NCBI GenBank assembly: GCA_036558005.1
Contig: DATBGO010000266.1
Location: 1 to 22,494 of the forward strand
Source of the DNA: DATBGO01 sp036558005
Lineage (GTDB): Bacteria > Actinomycetota > Actinomycetes > Streptosporangiales > Streptosporangiaceae
Length of the DNA: 22,494 nt
Reading direction: 5' to 3'
The notes under the pieces were generated by a model. The model was not told where the DNA came from. It did not search any database and saw nothing but the letters and a program-made list of their open reading frames with translations. This document shows positions 6,807-14,420 of this stretch, in pieces. The first letter of the stretch is position 1. Every line of letters starts with the position of its first letter. The translations under genes were made by a program, and so were the position numbers.

Positions 6807-7555
6807 GACTGGCCTCCGGAAGGTCCGAATCGTTCAGTCTTGATCTTCCCCGGCTGGTGACCCATTTTCACCAGCAGGTCAGCGGCTGTCTCCACGAAAC
6901 CGGTCGGCCCGCAGGCGAACACGGCGGGCGTCGCGGCCGGCGGCCACCCGGCCTCGTCCAGCACCGCCTCGCTGATCCGCCCGGCTGCCGCGCCCGCCCC
7001 CGGCGGCGGCGTCCTGGTGTAGACGTAGCGCACCTCAACCCCGGGTCCCGGGCTGGCGAGTTCGCTGCCGTAGATGACCGACCGCGGATCGCGGACCGAG
7101 TAAATCAGCCGGAACGGGATGCTGCTGCCGGCCGCTCCCCGGGCCCTGATCATCGCCATCAGCGGCACGATTCCGCTCCCCCCGGCGACCAGCAGCACCG
7201 GTCCGGCGCCGGCCCCGGGCTGCCAGACGAACCAGCCGCCGACCGGGCCGCGCAGTTCCAGCGGATAACCGACCTCCAGCACCTCCGCCAGGTACGACGA
7301 CACCTCGCCGTCGGGCAGCCGCTGCACGGTCAGGTCCACCCGGGAGCCGCCGGGCGCGGAGGCGATCGAGTACGAGCGCTGCGCGGTGTAGCCGTCCGGC
7401 GCGGTCAGCCGCACGTCCACGTGCTGGCCGGCCAGGTGCCCCGGCCAGCCGGGCAGCTCGACCGTGATGGTCCGGGCGGTCGCGGTCTCCTCCCGGATCG
7501 CCGTGACCGTGCCGGACTGCCAGGTCAGTCGCCCCAGTACCGCTGCTCGCGCCAT
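6803..7555 (-). CDS. FAD-binding oxidoreductase (ferredoxin-reductase family)
   Basis: Soluble flavoprotein, 250 aa, that would move electrons between NAD(P)H and a partner. The FAD domain is at residues 1 to about 100 with the flavin motif RSYSIAS (after GYTAQ) and a preceding GQHVDVRL. The NAD domain has LLVAGGSGIVPLMAMIR and the C-terminal CGPTGFVE signature. No 2Fe-2S ferredoxin domain is fused, so it resembles the reductase half of an FNR-type pair. ATG 7555 lies 31 bp inside the end of the molybdoenzyme gene and follows GGAG. A longer open frame upstream only shadows that gene. The overlap on both sides implies coexpression, and the most natural partner is the sulfite-oxidase-like protein just upstream. 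Electron donor and direction are not visible. Confidence 0.9.
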   Translation of the reverse strand: MARAAVLGRLTWQSGTVTAIREETATARTITVELPGWPGHLAGQHVDVRLTAPDGYTAQRSYSIASAPGGSRVDLTVQRLPDGEVSSYLAEVLEVGYPLELRGPVGGWFVWQPGAGAGPVLLVAGGSGIVPLMAMIRARGAAGSSIPFRLIYSVRDPRSVIYGSELASPGPGVEVRYVYTRTPPPGAGAAAGRISEAVLDEAGWPPAATPAVFACGPTGFVETAADLLVKMGHQPGKIKTERFGPSGGQS

Positions 7556-8124
7556 GGGTCTCCGTAGTTGTGGTAGCCGAGGCTCTCCCAGAACCCGGGC
7601 TCGTCCGCCTCGGCCAGCTGGATGCCCTGGATCCACTTGGCCGACTTCCACAGGTACAGGTGCGGGACCAGCAGCCGGGCCGGCCCGCCGTGCTCGGGCG
7701 CCAGGTCCGCGTGCTCGTACCGGTAGGCGACCCAGGCCTGCCCGCCGACCAGGTCGGCCAGCGGCAGGTTGGTGGTGTACCCGCCGTAGCTGCGGATCAG
7801 CGCGTGCCCGGCCCGGGTCGCCAGCCCGTCCAGCAGCGTGTCCAGCGCCACGCCCTGCCAGGGGGTGCCCAGCTTGGACCATTTCGTCACGCAGTGCAGG
7901 TCGACGGTGATGTCCTCGCTGGGCAGCGCCAGGAACGCGGTCCAGTCCCAGCTGCGGGCCTGGCCGGTCTCGGTGGTGATGGTCAGCTGCCAGCGGCCGG
8001 TGTCCACCTTCGGCGTCGGGCCGGCCGACAGCACCGGGAAGTCGGTGACCAGGTACTGGCCCGGCGGCAGCTGCTGGCCGGCCGGCCGCCTGCGGCCGGA
8101 AAACCCCGGCGATACGGTTCCCAT
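7525..8124 (-). CDS. Sulfite-oxidase-like molybdopterin-dependent oxidoreductase
   Basis: Molybdenum-cofactor enzyme of the sulfite oxidase fold, 199 aa, so only the catalytic domain is present. The Mo-ligating cysteine is Cys78 in DLHCVTKWSKLGTPWQGV. Further family features are RSYGGYTTNLPL, the heme-free core segment YEHADLAPEHGGPARLLVPHLYLWKSAKWI, and a C-terminal GYHNYGDPWREQRYWGD. There is no signal peptide or Tat twin-arginine export motif, so it should act in the cytoplasm, unlike MsrP or periplasmic sulfite dehydrogenases. ATG 8124 follows a GAGGAGAGG ribosome site. Its frame overlaps the flavin reductase gene downstream. The substrate is unknown; reduction of a sulfoxide or N-oxide, or sulfite-type oxidation, are all possible. 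Confidence 0.92.
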   Translation of the reverse strand: MGTVSPGFSGRRRPAGQQLPPGQYLVTDFPVLSAGPTPKVDTGRWQLTITTETGQARSWDWTAFLALPSEDITVDLHCVTKWSKLGTPWQGVALDTLLDGLATRAGHALIRSYGGYTTNLPLADLVGGQAWVAYRYEHADLAPEHGGPARLLVPHLYLWKSAKWIQGIQLAEADEPGFWESLGYHNYGDPWREQRYWGD

Positions 8125-8162
8125 GGCCCCTCTCCTCGTCCCGGTGCCGGGCCCGCCGCAGG

Positions 8163-8510
8163 TCAGTTCAGGTGCTGCCGCCAGTCGGCGGGCACCCGCC
8201 CGGCGGGCCCGGGAACCGGCTGCCCGCCGGGGTGCGCCAGCGGCGGGGCCAGCTCAGGGCCGTCGTAGAACTCGCTGGTCTGGTAGCTCCAGAACCACGA
8301 CTCGCCCGGCTCGAAGCTCCTGATCAGCGGGTGCCCGGCCTGACTGGCGTGCTTGCTGGCGTGCTGCGAGGGTGAGGTGTCACAGCAGCCAATGTGCCCG
8401 CACTGAGCGCACCGGCGCAGGTGCAGCCACCAGCCGCCGGCCGAATCGCACTCAGCGCAGCCCGTCCCCGACGGCATCGCGGACGGGTCGATCCCGGCAA
8501 TCTCGCTCAT
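8163..8510 (-). CDS. UBP-type zinc finger protein
   Basis: Small cytoplasmic protein, 115 aa, built almost entirely of one ZnF-UBP domain. Zinc ligands are visible in order: CAEC, CAQCGHIGCC, then His residues in QHASKHA and GHPL. The aromatic segment SFEPGESWFWSYQTSEFYDG follows, which in eukaryotic ZnF-UBP domains lines the pocket for the free C-terminal Gly-Gly of ubiquitin. The tail is Pro-rich. The ATG at 8510 follows GAGGAAGCAGG; an ATG at 8540 adds ten residues but has no ribosome site. It is the first gene of the operon, 38 bp before the molybdoenzyme. Bacteria lack ubiquitin, so the ligand is unknown. See the finding on MoaD-type tails. Confidence 0.9.
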   Translation of the reverse strand: MSEIAGIDPSAMPSGTGCAECDSAGGWWLHLRRCAQCGHIGCCDTSPSQHASKHASQAGHPLIRSFEPGESWFWSYQTSEFYDGPELAPPLAHPGGQPVPGPAGRVPADWRQHLN

Positions 8511-8637
8511 CGGACCTGCTTCCTCACGGTCATCTCTCATCCGCCCTACCCAGCCGACCCGGCCAGGCCACCTATTCCCGGCCGGGCGCCGCGGCGGGCT
8601 GGCTGCGCGGACGATAACCGCTCAGCCCGCACCCGGG

Positions 8638-9243
8638 TCACGGACGGTAGAGCCATGGCTCCTTGAGGTCGAGGAATTCGGGCTCGCCGGCGCTGAGCTT
8701 GCTCATCTCGTCCATCTGTGCCTTCAGCTCGGGCGGCGGCTCTTTGCGCTCGCCTTCGCGTGCCGCCTGCTCCGAGGTGAAGTACATGGCCATGGTGTAG
8801 GCCCCGCCCTCGTGCCCGACAGCCACGCTGCCGATGACGTCGGGCCGGAAAGCGGCCCACTCGTCCGGATTTTGCTCCATGAGCTCCTTGGCACGCTCGG
8901 GATCGGTGCCGCGGCCCTGCGTCACCTGCACGAAACCCGCGGCATCCGGATCGCCGCTGACATCCATGGTGACGTCGCTGCTTTCGCGGAATGTGGGCTT
9001 GCTCCTGAAGAGCCTGGACGCCCTCGCCCACCACCGGCTCTGCTCGGGCCGGTCGCTGTTTCGCCGGGCAGCCTCCGCCGACTCGAAGCGAGCCAGCGCG
9101 ACGAACTTCCCGTTCTCGGTCACCCCTGCCGTCGATCCAAGCCAGCCCGGCGCGCTGGGCGCGAGCTGATCCTTCCACTCGTCGAGCACGCGGTGCATCT
9201 GCTCAGGGTCGGAAACCTCGCCGCGGATAACTTGAACGAACAC
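8638..9243 (-). CDS. Duplicated ABM-like (dimeric alpha-beta barrel) protein
   Basis: Cytoplasmic protein, 201 aa, with two similar ferredoxin-like halves. Residues 1 to about 72 begin MFVQVIRGEVSDPEQMHRVLDEW and contain GKFVALARFESAEAARRN. Residues about 103-170 begin GFVQVTQGRGTDPERAKELMEQ and contain GAYTMAMYFTSEQAARE. Each half looks like an antibiotic-biosynthesis-monooxygenase or stress-responsive barrel repeat, so the chain probably folds as an intramolecular dimer. No cofactor residues are recognisable, and many such proteins have no known substrate. GTG 9243 follows AAGGGGGG by about 6 nt, a good site. It lies 97 bp from the zinc-finger operon (123 bp from its preferred ATG at 8510) and 54 bp after the peptidase gene, so it could be the last gene of a peptidase transcript. 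Confidence 0.65.
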   Translation of the reverse strand: MFVQVIRGEVSDPEQMHRVLDEWKDQLAPSAPGWLGSTAGVTENGKFVALARFESAEAARRNSDRPEQSRWWARASRLFRSKPTFRESSDVTMDVSGDPDAAGFVQVTQGRGTDPERAKELMEQNPDEWAAFRPDVIGSVAVGHEGGAYTMAMYFTSEQAAREGERKEPPPELKAQMDEMSKLSAGEPEFLDLKEPWLYRP

Positions 9244-9297
9244 TACGATCCCCCCTTGAGAACCTGTCTCTGCCTGTCACCAGGTTCTTACCCAACG

Positions 9298-11145
9298 CTA
9301 CGCGGCGCAGCTGCGGCCGTGGGTGTAGAAGCCGGGCCCGGCCAGGCCGGGGGCGGTGATCTGGGGCTTGCTCGCGCCGCCGCCGGCCGGGTAGGCGGTG
9401 TCGAACCACTCACGGAAGAACTGCCGCAGCCGGTCCTGGCAGGCCGCGCTGCGGTTGGGCAGCCAGCGGCCGAAGCTGGCCTCCAGCTGCGCCTCGGTGA
9501 TCGCGCCGCCGCCGAACTGGCGCTGGATGTGGGCCAGCGCCTGGGTGAAGTTACCGGGGCCGAGGATCTGCCGGAGCGCGATGTAGGCGGTGCCCGGGCG
9601 GGTGTAGGTCGGGCTGTCGTTGAACAGCGAGGCCGAGGTCGGGTCGGAGGGCGCCAGCGTCCAGAAGCTGCCGCCGCGCGCGTACACCGAGTTGAACTGC
9701 TTGACCAGGCTCTGCTGGAACGCGCGCTGGCCGGCCTTGGAGAACGGCCCGCCGGCCGCTGACTTCGCGGTCCTGGCGTCGAACAGGTACTCGCCGAGGG
9801 TGGCGAGGCCTTCCTTGAAGAACGTGAGGCTGTAGCTGCCCTCGCTGACATTGTCACCCCACCACTGGTGCATGTTCTCGTGGTAGAGCGTGTCGGTGTC
9901 GATCTCACCCCCGGCGAAGGTGATCATCGTTTCCATCTCTTCCTCGAAGCTGGCGCTCGGCCTGCCGACCACGACGCCGTCCGAGGTGAACGGGTAGGAC
10001 CCGTTGAACAGGCTCTCGAACTCGGTGATGTCCTGCTGCATGTTCATGATCGCGCGGTTCTTCTTCTTCTGCGCCGCGCTGAGTGAACTGGCCTGCGCCT
10101 GGTAGAACCGGACCCCGTTGTCGGCGGTCCGCTCGGTCAGGTCGTAGTGGCCGACGCTGTTCTCCACCAGGTAGCTGGCGACCGGGAAGGCCATGTGCCA
10201 GTGGAAGGTCACCGAGCCGCCGGGGAACTGGGCGTCCGGGGCGTGCCTGGTCCTGGACTCCAGGATGCCGTTGGCCAGGACGACCCGGCCCGCGCTGACG
10301 GTGTCGTAGTAGTCGTAGGTCGGCTTGGCGGCCGGGTAGTCGTTCAGCGGCATCCAGTCCTCGGTGCCGACCGGCTCGGTGGTGACGAACCCGCCGTCGC
10401 CGGCCGGCTTGTCCGACCGGAACCAGCCCTCGGTGCTGCCGTCGCCGTCGGTGTGCACGCCGGGCCGGCCGGTGTAGGACACGGTGACGGTGAACCTCGC
10501 CCCGGCGCTGACCGGGTGCGCCGGGATGATCACCAGCTTGTTAGCCGGGCACTGCTGGCCGTCCTGCGCGTCCGGCTTGGCCGCGGACAGCTCCGGGGAG
10601 CAGGCGGGCGGCAGCGGGTTGTGCGCGGGCCCGCCGACAGGGCTGACCTGCGAAGCCTCGTGCGCGCGCGGGTCGGGGTCGTTCTGGCCCCTGGGATCGC
10701 CCGGGTAGGTCGGCTGGACGAACCGGAACGCCGCGGGCGTGCCGTTCACCGATACCGAATTGACCTTCATGTCCGGACCGATGCTGACATTGGCCTCCGA
10801 CTTGCGCTCGAAGTCCAGGCTGAAGCTGGTCAGGCACTGGGTGGCCCGGTCGGTGAGGACCACGTGGTTGCCCGGCAGGAACCGGTTGGCGACCGCGTCG
10901 TAGCGCATGTGGACGTCGGTGTGCAGGCTGGTGTAGCCGCCGTTGCCGGTGTCGGGATACACGTGCGCGCCCGGGCCGGACAGGGTCCGGGCGCCCGGGG
11001 AGCAGCGCCGGGCGTGCGCGGACGTGACGCCCTGCCCGGCGCTCGTGGTCCTGGCCAGGGCGGGGGAACTGGCCGCCAGGCTGGTCGCGACGACCGCCAG
11101 GCTTGCCGCCGCGGTGATCAGGGAGCGAGCGCGTGTCGTGGGCAC
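9298..11145 (-). CDS. Secreted M1-family (gluzincin) metallopeptidase
   Basis: Secreted zinc peptidase, 615 aa. A signal peptide (about residues 1-32, basic start then AAASLAVVATSLAASSPALA) precedes a long N-terminal beta domain. The zinc site is HENMH (His422, Glu423, His426), followed 18 residues later by Glu445 in FFKEG, the HExxH-x18-E pattern of M1/gluzincin enzymes. The usual GxMEN exopeptidase motif is represented only by FEEEMETM (400-407), so N-terminal recognition may differ from classic aminopeptidases. A helical C-terminal region follows, ending with cysteines that could pair. Compared with full aminopeptidase N it lacks the large C-terminal ERAP domain. GTG 11145 has only a distant GAGAGG. 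The next gene upstream (11307) also encodes a secreted protein, but a hairpin separates them. Confidence 0.88.
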   Translation of the reverse strand: MPTTRARSLITAAASLAVVATSLAASSPALARTTSAGQGVTSAHARRCSPGARTLSGPGAHVYPDTGNGGYTSLHTDVHMRYDAVANRFLPGNHVVLTDRATQCLTSFSLDFERKSEANVSIGPDMKVNSVSVNGTPAAFRFVQPTYPGDPRGQNDPDPRAHEASQVSPVGGPAHNPLPPACSPELSAAKPDAQDGQQCPANKLVIIPAHPVSAGARFTVTVSYTGRPGVHTDGDGSTEGWFRSDKPAGDGGFVTTEPVGTEDWMPLNDYPAAKPTYDYYDTVSAGRVVLANGILESRTRHAPDAQFPGGSVTFHWHMAFPVASYLVENSVGHYDLTERTADNGVRFYQAQASSLSAAQKKKNRAIMNMQQDITEFESLFNGSYPFTSDGVVVGRPSASFEEEMETMITFAGGEIDTDTLYHENMHQWWGDNVSEGSYSLTFFKEGLATLGEYLFDARTAKSAAGGPFSKAGQRAFQQSLVKQFNSVYARGGSFWTLAPSDPTSASLFNDSPTYTRPGTAYIALRQILGPGNFTQALAHIQRQFGGGAITEAQLEASFGRWLPNRSAACQDRLRQFFREWFDTAYPAGGGASKPQITAPGLAGPGFYTHGRSCAA

Positions 11146-11250
11146 TGGTCCGCCGCCTCTCTGGACAGCCAGGTGGCTACCTGAGCTGAGCTACCGGGAC
11201 CTACCGGCCAGAAAGATCCATTCTCCCGCAGCGGATCCCATCCGGCTACC

Positions 11251-11285
11251 CCCCGGGCCCGCCGCCGCGGCGGCGGGCCCCGGGG
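11251..11285 (-). terminator. Hairpin terminator after the Cys-rich secreted gene
   Basis: A 13-bp perfect inverted repeat (11255-11267 with 11268-11280), extended by CCCC/GGGG with one bulged C, lies about 22 bp after the stop at 11307. It has no T-tract, like many actinobacterial intrinsic terminators. It separates the Cys-rich gene from the peptidase gene. The remaining 105 bp up to the peptidase start hold no gene I can see. Confidence 0.65.
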
Positions 11286-11306
11286 CTGGCTGGCGCCAGC
11301 GGCTGG

Positions 11307-11957
11307 TTAGCAGTGGGTGAAGTAGATGTCGGTGGACACGGTCCCGGCCGCGGTCGTGCCGTCGCTGGTCTCGACGATGTCGTCATTGGCGACGCCGGTG
11401 AAACTGCACCCGAACGTGCTGGCTCGCTGGACCGGATCGGGCGTGGCGACGTTCTCGACCCGGCGGGTGCCGCAGTCGCTGTGGCCCAGAACGTGCCCGC
11501 AGGTGCCTGCTTCGGTCTGCGTCGCGAAGCCCGGGGACGTCAGCTGGGCTTGCTCCCTGATGGACAGGCAGTCCATGAGCGTGCCGCCCGGGGTCTGACA
11601 GAGAACCTCGTTACCGCCGTAGACATCGTCGATCGTCGCGGAAACGTGGGTGCGCCAGACGTCGGCGCAGTGCACCGACTCCTCGCTATGGCTGGCCGTC
11701 TCGAAGATGACCGAGCACTTGTGCTCCTCCAGGGTGGCGCCGGCCGGCACCGAAGCAGGGCGCACCGCGGCGGGCACGTGCTCCAGCGCGGGCGGGTGTG
11801 CCAGCGTCACCGGCCGCGACGAGGCGGACGGGCCCGGCTGGACGGTGCCGGCCGGCGTGCTCGCGCTCGCCGGGATGACGCTGAGCGCGCCTAGCGCCAT
11901 GACCGGCACCGCCGCCAGGATCCCGGCGCGAGCCCTCGGACGCGTGATGAATGACAT
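11307..11957 (-). CDS. Secreted eight-cysteine protein of unknown function
   Basis: I do not recognise the family. The protein has 216 aa with a clear signal peptide (basic TRPRAR, then AGILAAVPVMALGALSVIPASA, cleavage probably near residue 33). A Pro/Ser/Val-rich linker reaches to about residue 75. The mature domain (about 76-216) has eight cysteines, at KCS, HCAD, LCQT, DCLS, TCGH, DCGT, GCSF and the C-terminal HC, enough for four disulfides. It is rich in Thr, Ser and Asp and ends exactly on a cysteine, which suggests a compact extracellular beta fold. The ATG follows GGAGGAGG closely, so strong translation is likely. It could be an exported inhibitor, a binding module or a protective protein; nothing in the sequence decides. 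No catalytic motif is seen. Confidence 0.75.
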   Translation of the reverse strand: MSFITRPRARAGILAAVPVMALGALSVIPASASTPAGTVQPGPSASSRPVTLAHPPALEHVPAAVRPASVPAGATLEEHKCSVIFETASHSEESVHCADVWRTHVSATIDDVYGGNEVLCQTPGGTLMDCLSIREQAQLTSPGFATQTEAGTCGHVLGHSDCGTRRVENVATPDPVQRASTFGCSFTGVANDDIVETSDGTTAAGTVSTDIYFTHC

Positions 11958-12006
11958 GAGCCTCCTCCGTTGACCGGCTGGAGGTACCCCCAGCGCGACG
12001 CCGGCC

Positions 12007-12034
12007 CGTGCGGTGAGCCGGGCCGAGCCGCACG
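12007..12034. terminator. Possible hairpin between M20 and Cys-rich genes
   Basis: Arms CGTGCGG (12007-12013) and CCGCACG (12028-12034), 7 bp with a 14-nt loop, about 58 bp after the stop of the M20 gene on the minus strand. It could terminate that transcript or lie in the promoter of the Cys-rich gene. The 134-bp gap shows no other feature apart from three AGCGGC copies (minus strand). Confidence 0.35.
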
Positions 12035-12091
12035 CTATTACCGGGCCGCTTTCACGCCGCTGTCATGCCGCTGCCGGGGCGCGCGAAGCGC

Positions 12092-13345
12092 TCAGCCCGC
12101 GGCGGGCAGCCAGCCGCGGGCGGCCGCGGCCAGCGCGGCGACCCCGGTGCCGATCGTCGGCTCGAGGACCGGGGCGAACAGCGGCGAGTGATTGGAGGGC
12201 AGCGCGCTCGCGATCGCCTCCAGGTCCTGGATCCCGGTGGCGCCCGCGAACAGGGCCGGGTCCGAGCCGCCGAACAGCCAGTACACGCACGGCACCCCCG
12301 CGCTGGTGGCCAGGACGCCGACGTCCTCGCTGCCGGTCAGCGGCCCGGGATCGACCACCAGCCCGGCACCGACGCAGGTTTCGAGGAAGTCCCTGGTGCG
12401 GGCGCTGGCGGCGGGGTCGTTGATCACGGCGGGGGACGAGTCGACCACGGTGATCTCCGGGTCGCGCGGCGCTCCTGACGCGGCGGCCTCAGCCCGGACG
12501 ATCCGCTCCACCGCGGCGACCACCTTGTCCCGCACCGCCCGGTCGAAGGTGCGGATGGTCAGCAGCAGTTCGGCGTCGTCGCCGATGATGTTCTCCCGGC
12601 TGCCGGCCTGCATCGACCCGACCGTGACCACCGCGGTCTGGCCGGCCGCCACCTCGCGGGACACGATGCCCTGCAGCCGCAGCACGGTCGCGGCCGCCAT
12701 CACCACCGGGTCGACCGTGGTCTCGGGCCGCGACGCGTGCCCGCCGCGGCCGTGCAGCAGCACCCGGAGCGAGTCCGACGCGGCGAAGGCCGGCCCTGGC
12801 GCCAGCCCGATGACGCCGGCCGGCATGGGGGTGACGTGCTGGCCGAGCACCACGTCCGGCTTGCCGAACCGGTCATAGAGCCCGTCGTCGACCATCGCCT
12901 GCGCGCCGCCGCCGGACTCCTCGGCGGGCTGGAAAACCAGCAGCAGCGTGCCCCGCCAGGACGCCCGGTCCGCGGCCAGTTCCGCGGCCGCGCCGAGCAG
13001 GCAGGTCACGTGCATGTCATGACCGCAGGCGTGCATCACCGGCACCTCGCTGCCGTCCGCGCCCGGACCGGTATCGGTGCTGGCGTAGTCCAGGCCGGTC
13101 TGCTCCTGGACCGGCAGCGCGTCCATGTCCGCGCGCAGCAGCGCGGCCGGCCCGGCGCCGTTGCGCAGGACGCCCGCCACGCCGGTGCCGCCGATCCCGG
13201 TCGCCACCTCGAACCCCAGCGCGCTGAGCCGGCTGGCCGCGATCGCGGCGGTGCGCACTTCGGAGAACGCCAGCTCGGGGTGAGCGTGCAGATCACGGTA
13301 AAGACTGGCGAGGTCAGCGGCGGTCATTGTGCCGGTCGCGGCCAT
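12092..13345 (-). CDS. M20-family amidohydrolase (N-acyl amino acid hydrolase type)
   Basis: Cytoplasmic di-metal hydrolase, 417 aa, cleaving an N-acyl or related amide from a small substrate. The metal-binding motif HACGHDMH is at 105-112 (Cys107, His109), the catalytic Glu pair is in QPAEES (139-144), and a metal His is in LGQHV (168-171). The C-terminal His sits in SNHSPLFAP. The Cys/His pattern is that of the M20D amidohydrolase group (hippurate, acyl-amino acid or IAA-conjugate hydrolases), not of M20A peptidases. The middle lid domain (DSLRVLLHGRGGHAS) is complete. ATG 13345 follows AGGAGG by about 6 nt. It is divergent from the MDR gene at 13415, with 69 bp between. No dedicated partner is evident. 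Confidence 0.92.
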   Translation of the reverse strand: MAATGTMTAADLASLYRDLHAHPELAFSEVRTAAIAASRLSALGFEVATGIGGTGVAGVLRNGAGPAALLRADMDALPVQEQTGLDYASTDTGPGADGSEVPVMHACGHDMHVTCLLGAAAELAADRASWRGTLLLVFQPAEESGGGAQAMVDDGLYDRFGKPDVVLGQHVTPMPAGVIGLAPGPAFAASDSLRVLLHGRGGHASRPETTVDPVVMAAATVLRLQGIVSREVAAGQTAVVTVGSMQAGSRENIIGDDAELLLTIRTFDRAVRDKVVAAVERIVRAEAAASGAPRDPEITVVDSSPAVINDPAASARTRDFLETCVGAGLVVDPGPLTGSEDVGVLATSAGVPCVYWLFGGSDPALFAGATGIQDLEAIASALPSNHSPLFAPVLEPTIGTGVAALAAAARGWLPAAG

Positions 13346-13414
13346 GCGTTACCTCCTGTGCCGGAGTGATCCCGGAATGGCCCCCCCGTAAGGCAGTTAC
13401 GAAAGGATGGTCTC

Positions 13415-14389
13415 ATGCGCGCGGTGATAGTGCGGGAGCACGGCGGCCCGGAGGTGCTGACGGCCGGTGACCGGCCCGACCCGGTACCTGGGGAGGGCGA
13501 GCTGCTGGTCACGGTGGCCGCCGCCGGGGTCAATTACATGGACATCTACCAGCGTGAAGGCCGGCCGCCCTATGGTGGCGGCGGCGGGCCGTACGTGCCG
13601 GGCGCCGAGGGCGCGGGCACGGTCACCGCGGCCGGGCCCGGGGCGGGTGAGTTCGCGGCCGGCGACCGGGTCGCCTGGACCGGGGTGGGCGGCAGCTACG
13701 CCGAGCAGGTCGTGCTGCCCGCCGGCCAGGCGGTCCGGGTGCCCGGCGCGGTCAGCCTGGAGACCGCCGCCGCGGTCATGCTGCAGGGGACGACCGCGCA
13801 TTACCTGTGTCACAGCACCTACCCGGTAGCGGCGGGCGACCCGGTCGTGGTGCACGCCGCCGCGGGCGGGGTGGGGCTGCTGCTCACCCAGATGGCCGCC
13901 GCGCGCGGCGGCGTCGTGATCGCCACCACCTCGACCCCGGCCAAGGCCGAGCTGGCCAGCCAGGCAGGCGCGCACCGGGTGGCCGGATACGCCGGCTTCG
14001 CCGCGGTGCTGCGCGAGGTGACCGGAGGGCCGGGCGCGGCGGTGGTCTACGACGGGGTCGGCCAGGCCACCTTCGACGCCAGCCTCGGCGCGCTGCGGCC
14101 GCGCGGCTACCTGGTCCTGTACGGGGCGGCCAGCGGGCCGGTGCCGCCGTTCGACCTGCAGCGGCTGGCCGCCGCCGGATCCCTGTTCGTCACCAGGCCC
14201 ACGCTCGGGAACTACCTGGCCAGCCGGGAGGAACTGCTCAGCCGGGCCGGTGACCTGTTCGGCTGGATCGAGTCCGGCCAGCTCACGGTGCGCATCGGCG
14301 GCCGGTATCCGCTGGACGGCGCGGCCGCGGCCCACGCCGACCTGGCCGCCCGGCGCAGCACCGGCAAGCTGCTGCTCCTGCCCGGCTGA
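13415..14389 (+). CDS. Quinone-oxidoreductase-like MDR family protein
   Basis: Cytoplasmic NADPH-dependent medium-chain dehydrogenase/reductase, 324 aa, of the zinc-free quinone reductase (QOR) type. The N-terminal GroES-like domain has VTVAAAGVNYMDIYQREG and PYVPGAEGAGTV. The Rossmann domain has the nucleotide loop VVVHAAAGGVGLLLTQMA and GATTSTPAKAEL-like downstream sequence, then YDGVGQATFDASLGALRPRGYLVLYGAASG. The structural-zinc cysteine cluster is absent, as expected for quinone reductases. The C-terminus (ARRSTGKLLLLP) is the usual family end. It would reduce quinones or reactive enones as detoxification. ATG 13415 follows GAAAGGA by 8 nt. It is divergent from the M20 gene and convergent with the BKACE gene, leaving 31 bp. 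Confidence 0.93.
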   Translation: MRAVIVREHGGPEVLTAGDRPDPVPGEGELLVTVAAAGVNYMDIYQREGRPPYGGGGGPYVPGAEGAGTVTAAGPGAGEFAAGDRVAWTGVGGSYAEQVVLPAGQAVRVPGAVSLETAAAVMLQGTTAHYLCHSTYPVAAGDPVVVHAAAGGVGLLLTQMAAARGGVVIATTSTPAKAELASQAGAHRVAGYAGFAAVLREVTGGPGAAVVYDGVGQATFDASLGALRPRGYLVLYGAASGPVPPFDLQRLAAAGSLFVTRPTLGNYLASREELLSRAGDLFGWIESGQLTVRIGGRYPLDGAAAAHADLAARRSTGKLLLLPG

Positions 14390-14420
14390 CCCGGCTGACC
14401 TGGCTGGGCGGCGTGCCTGC

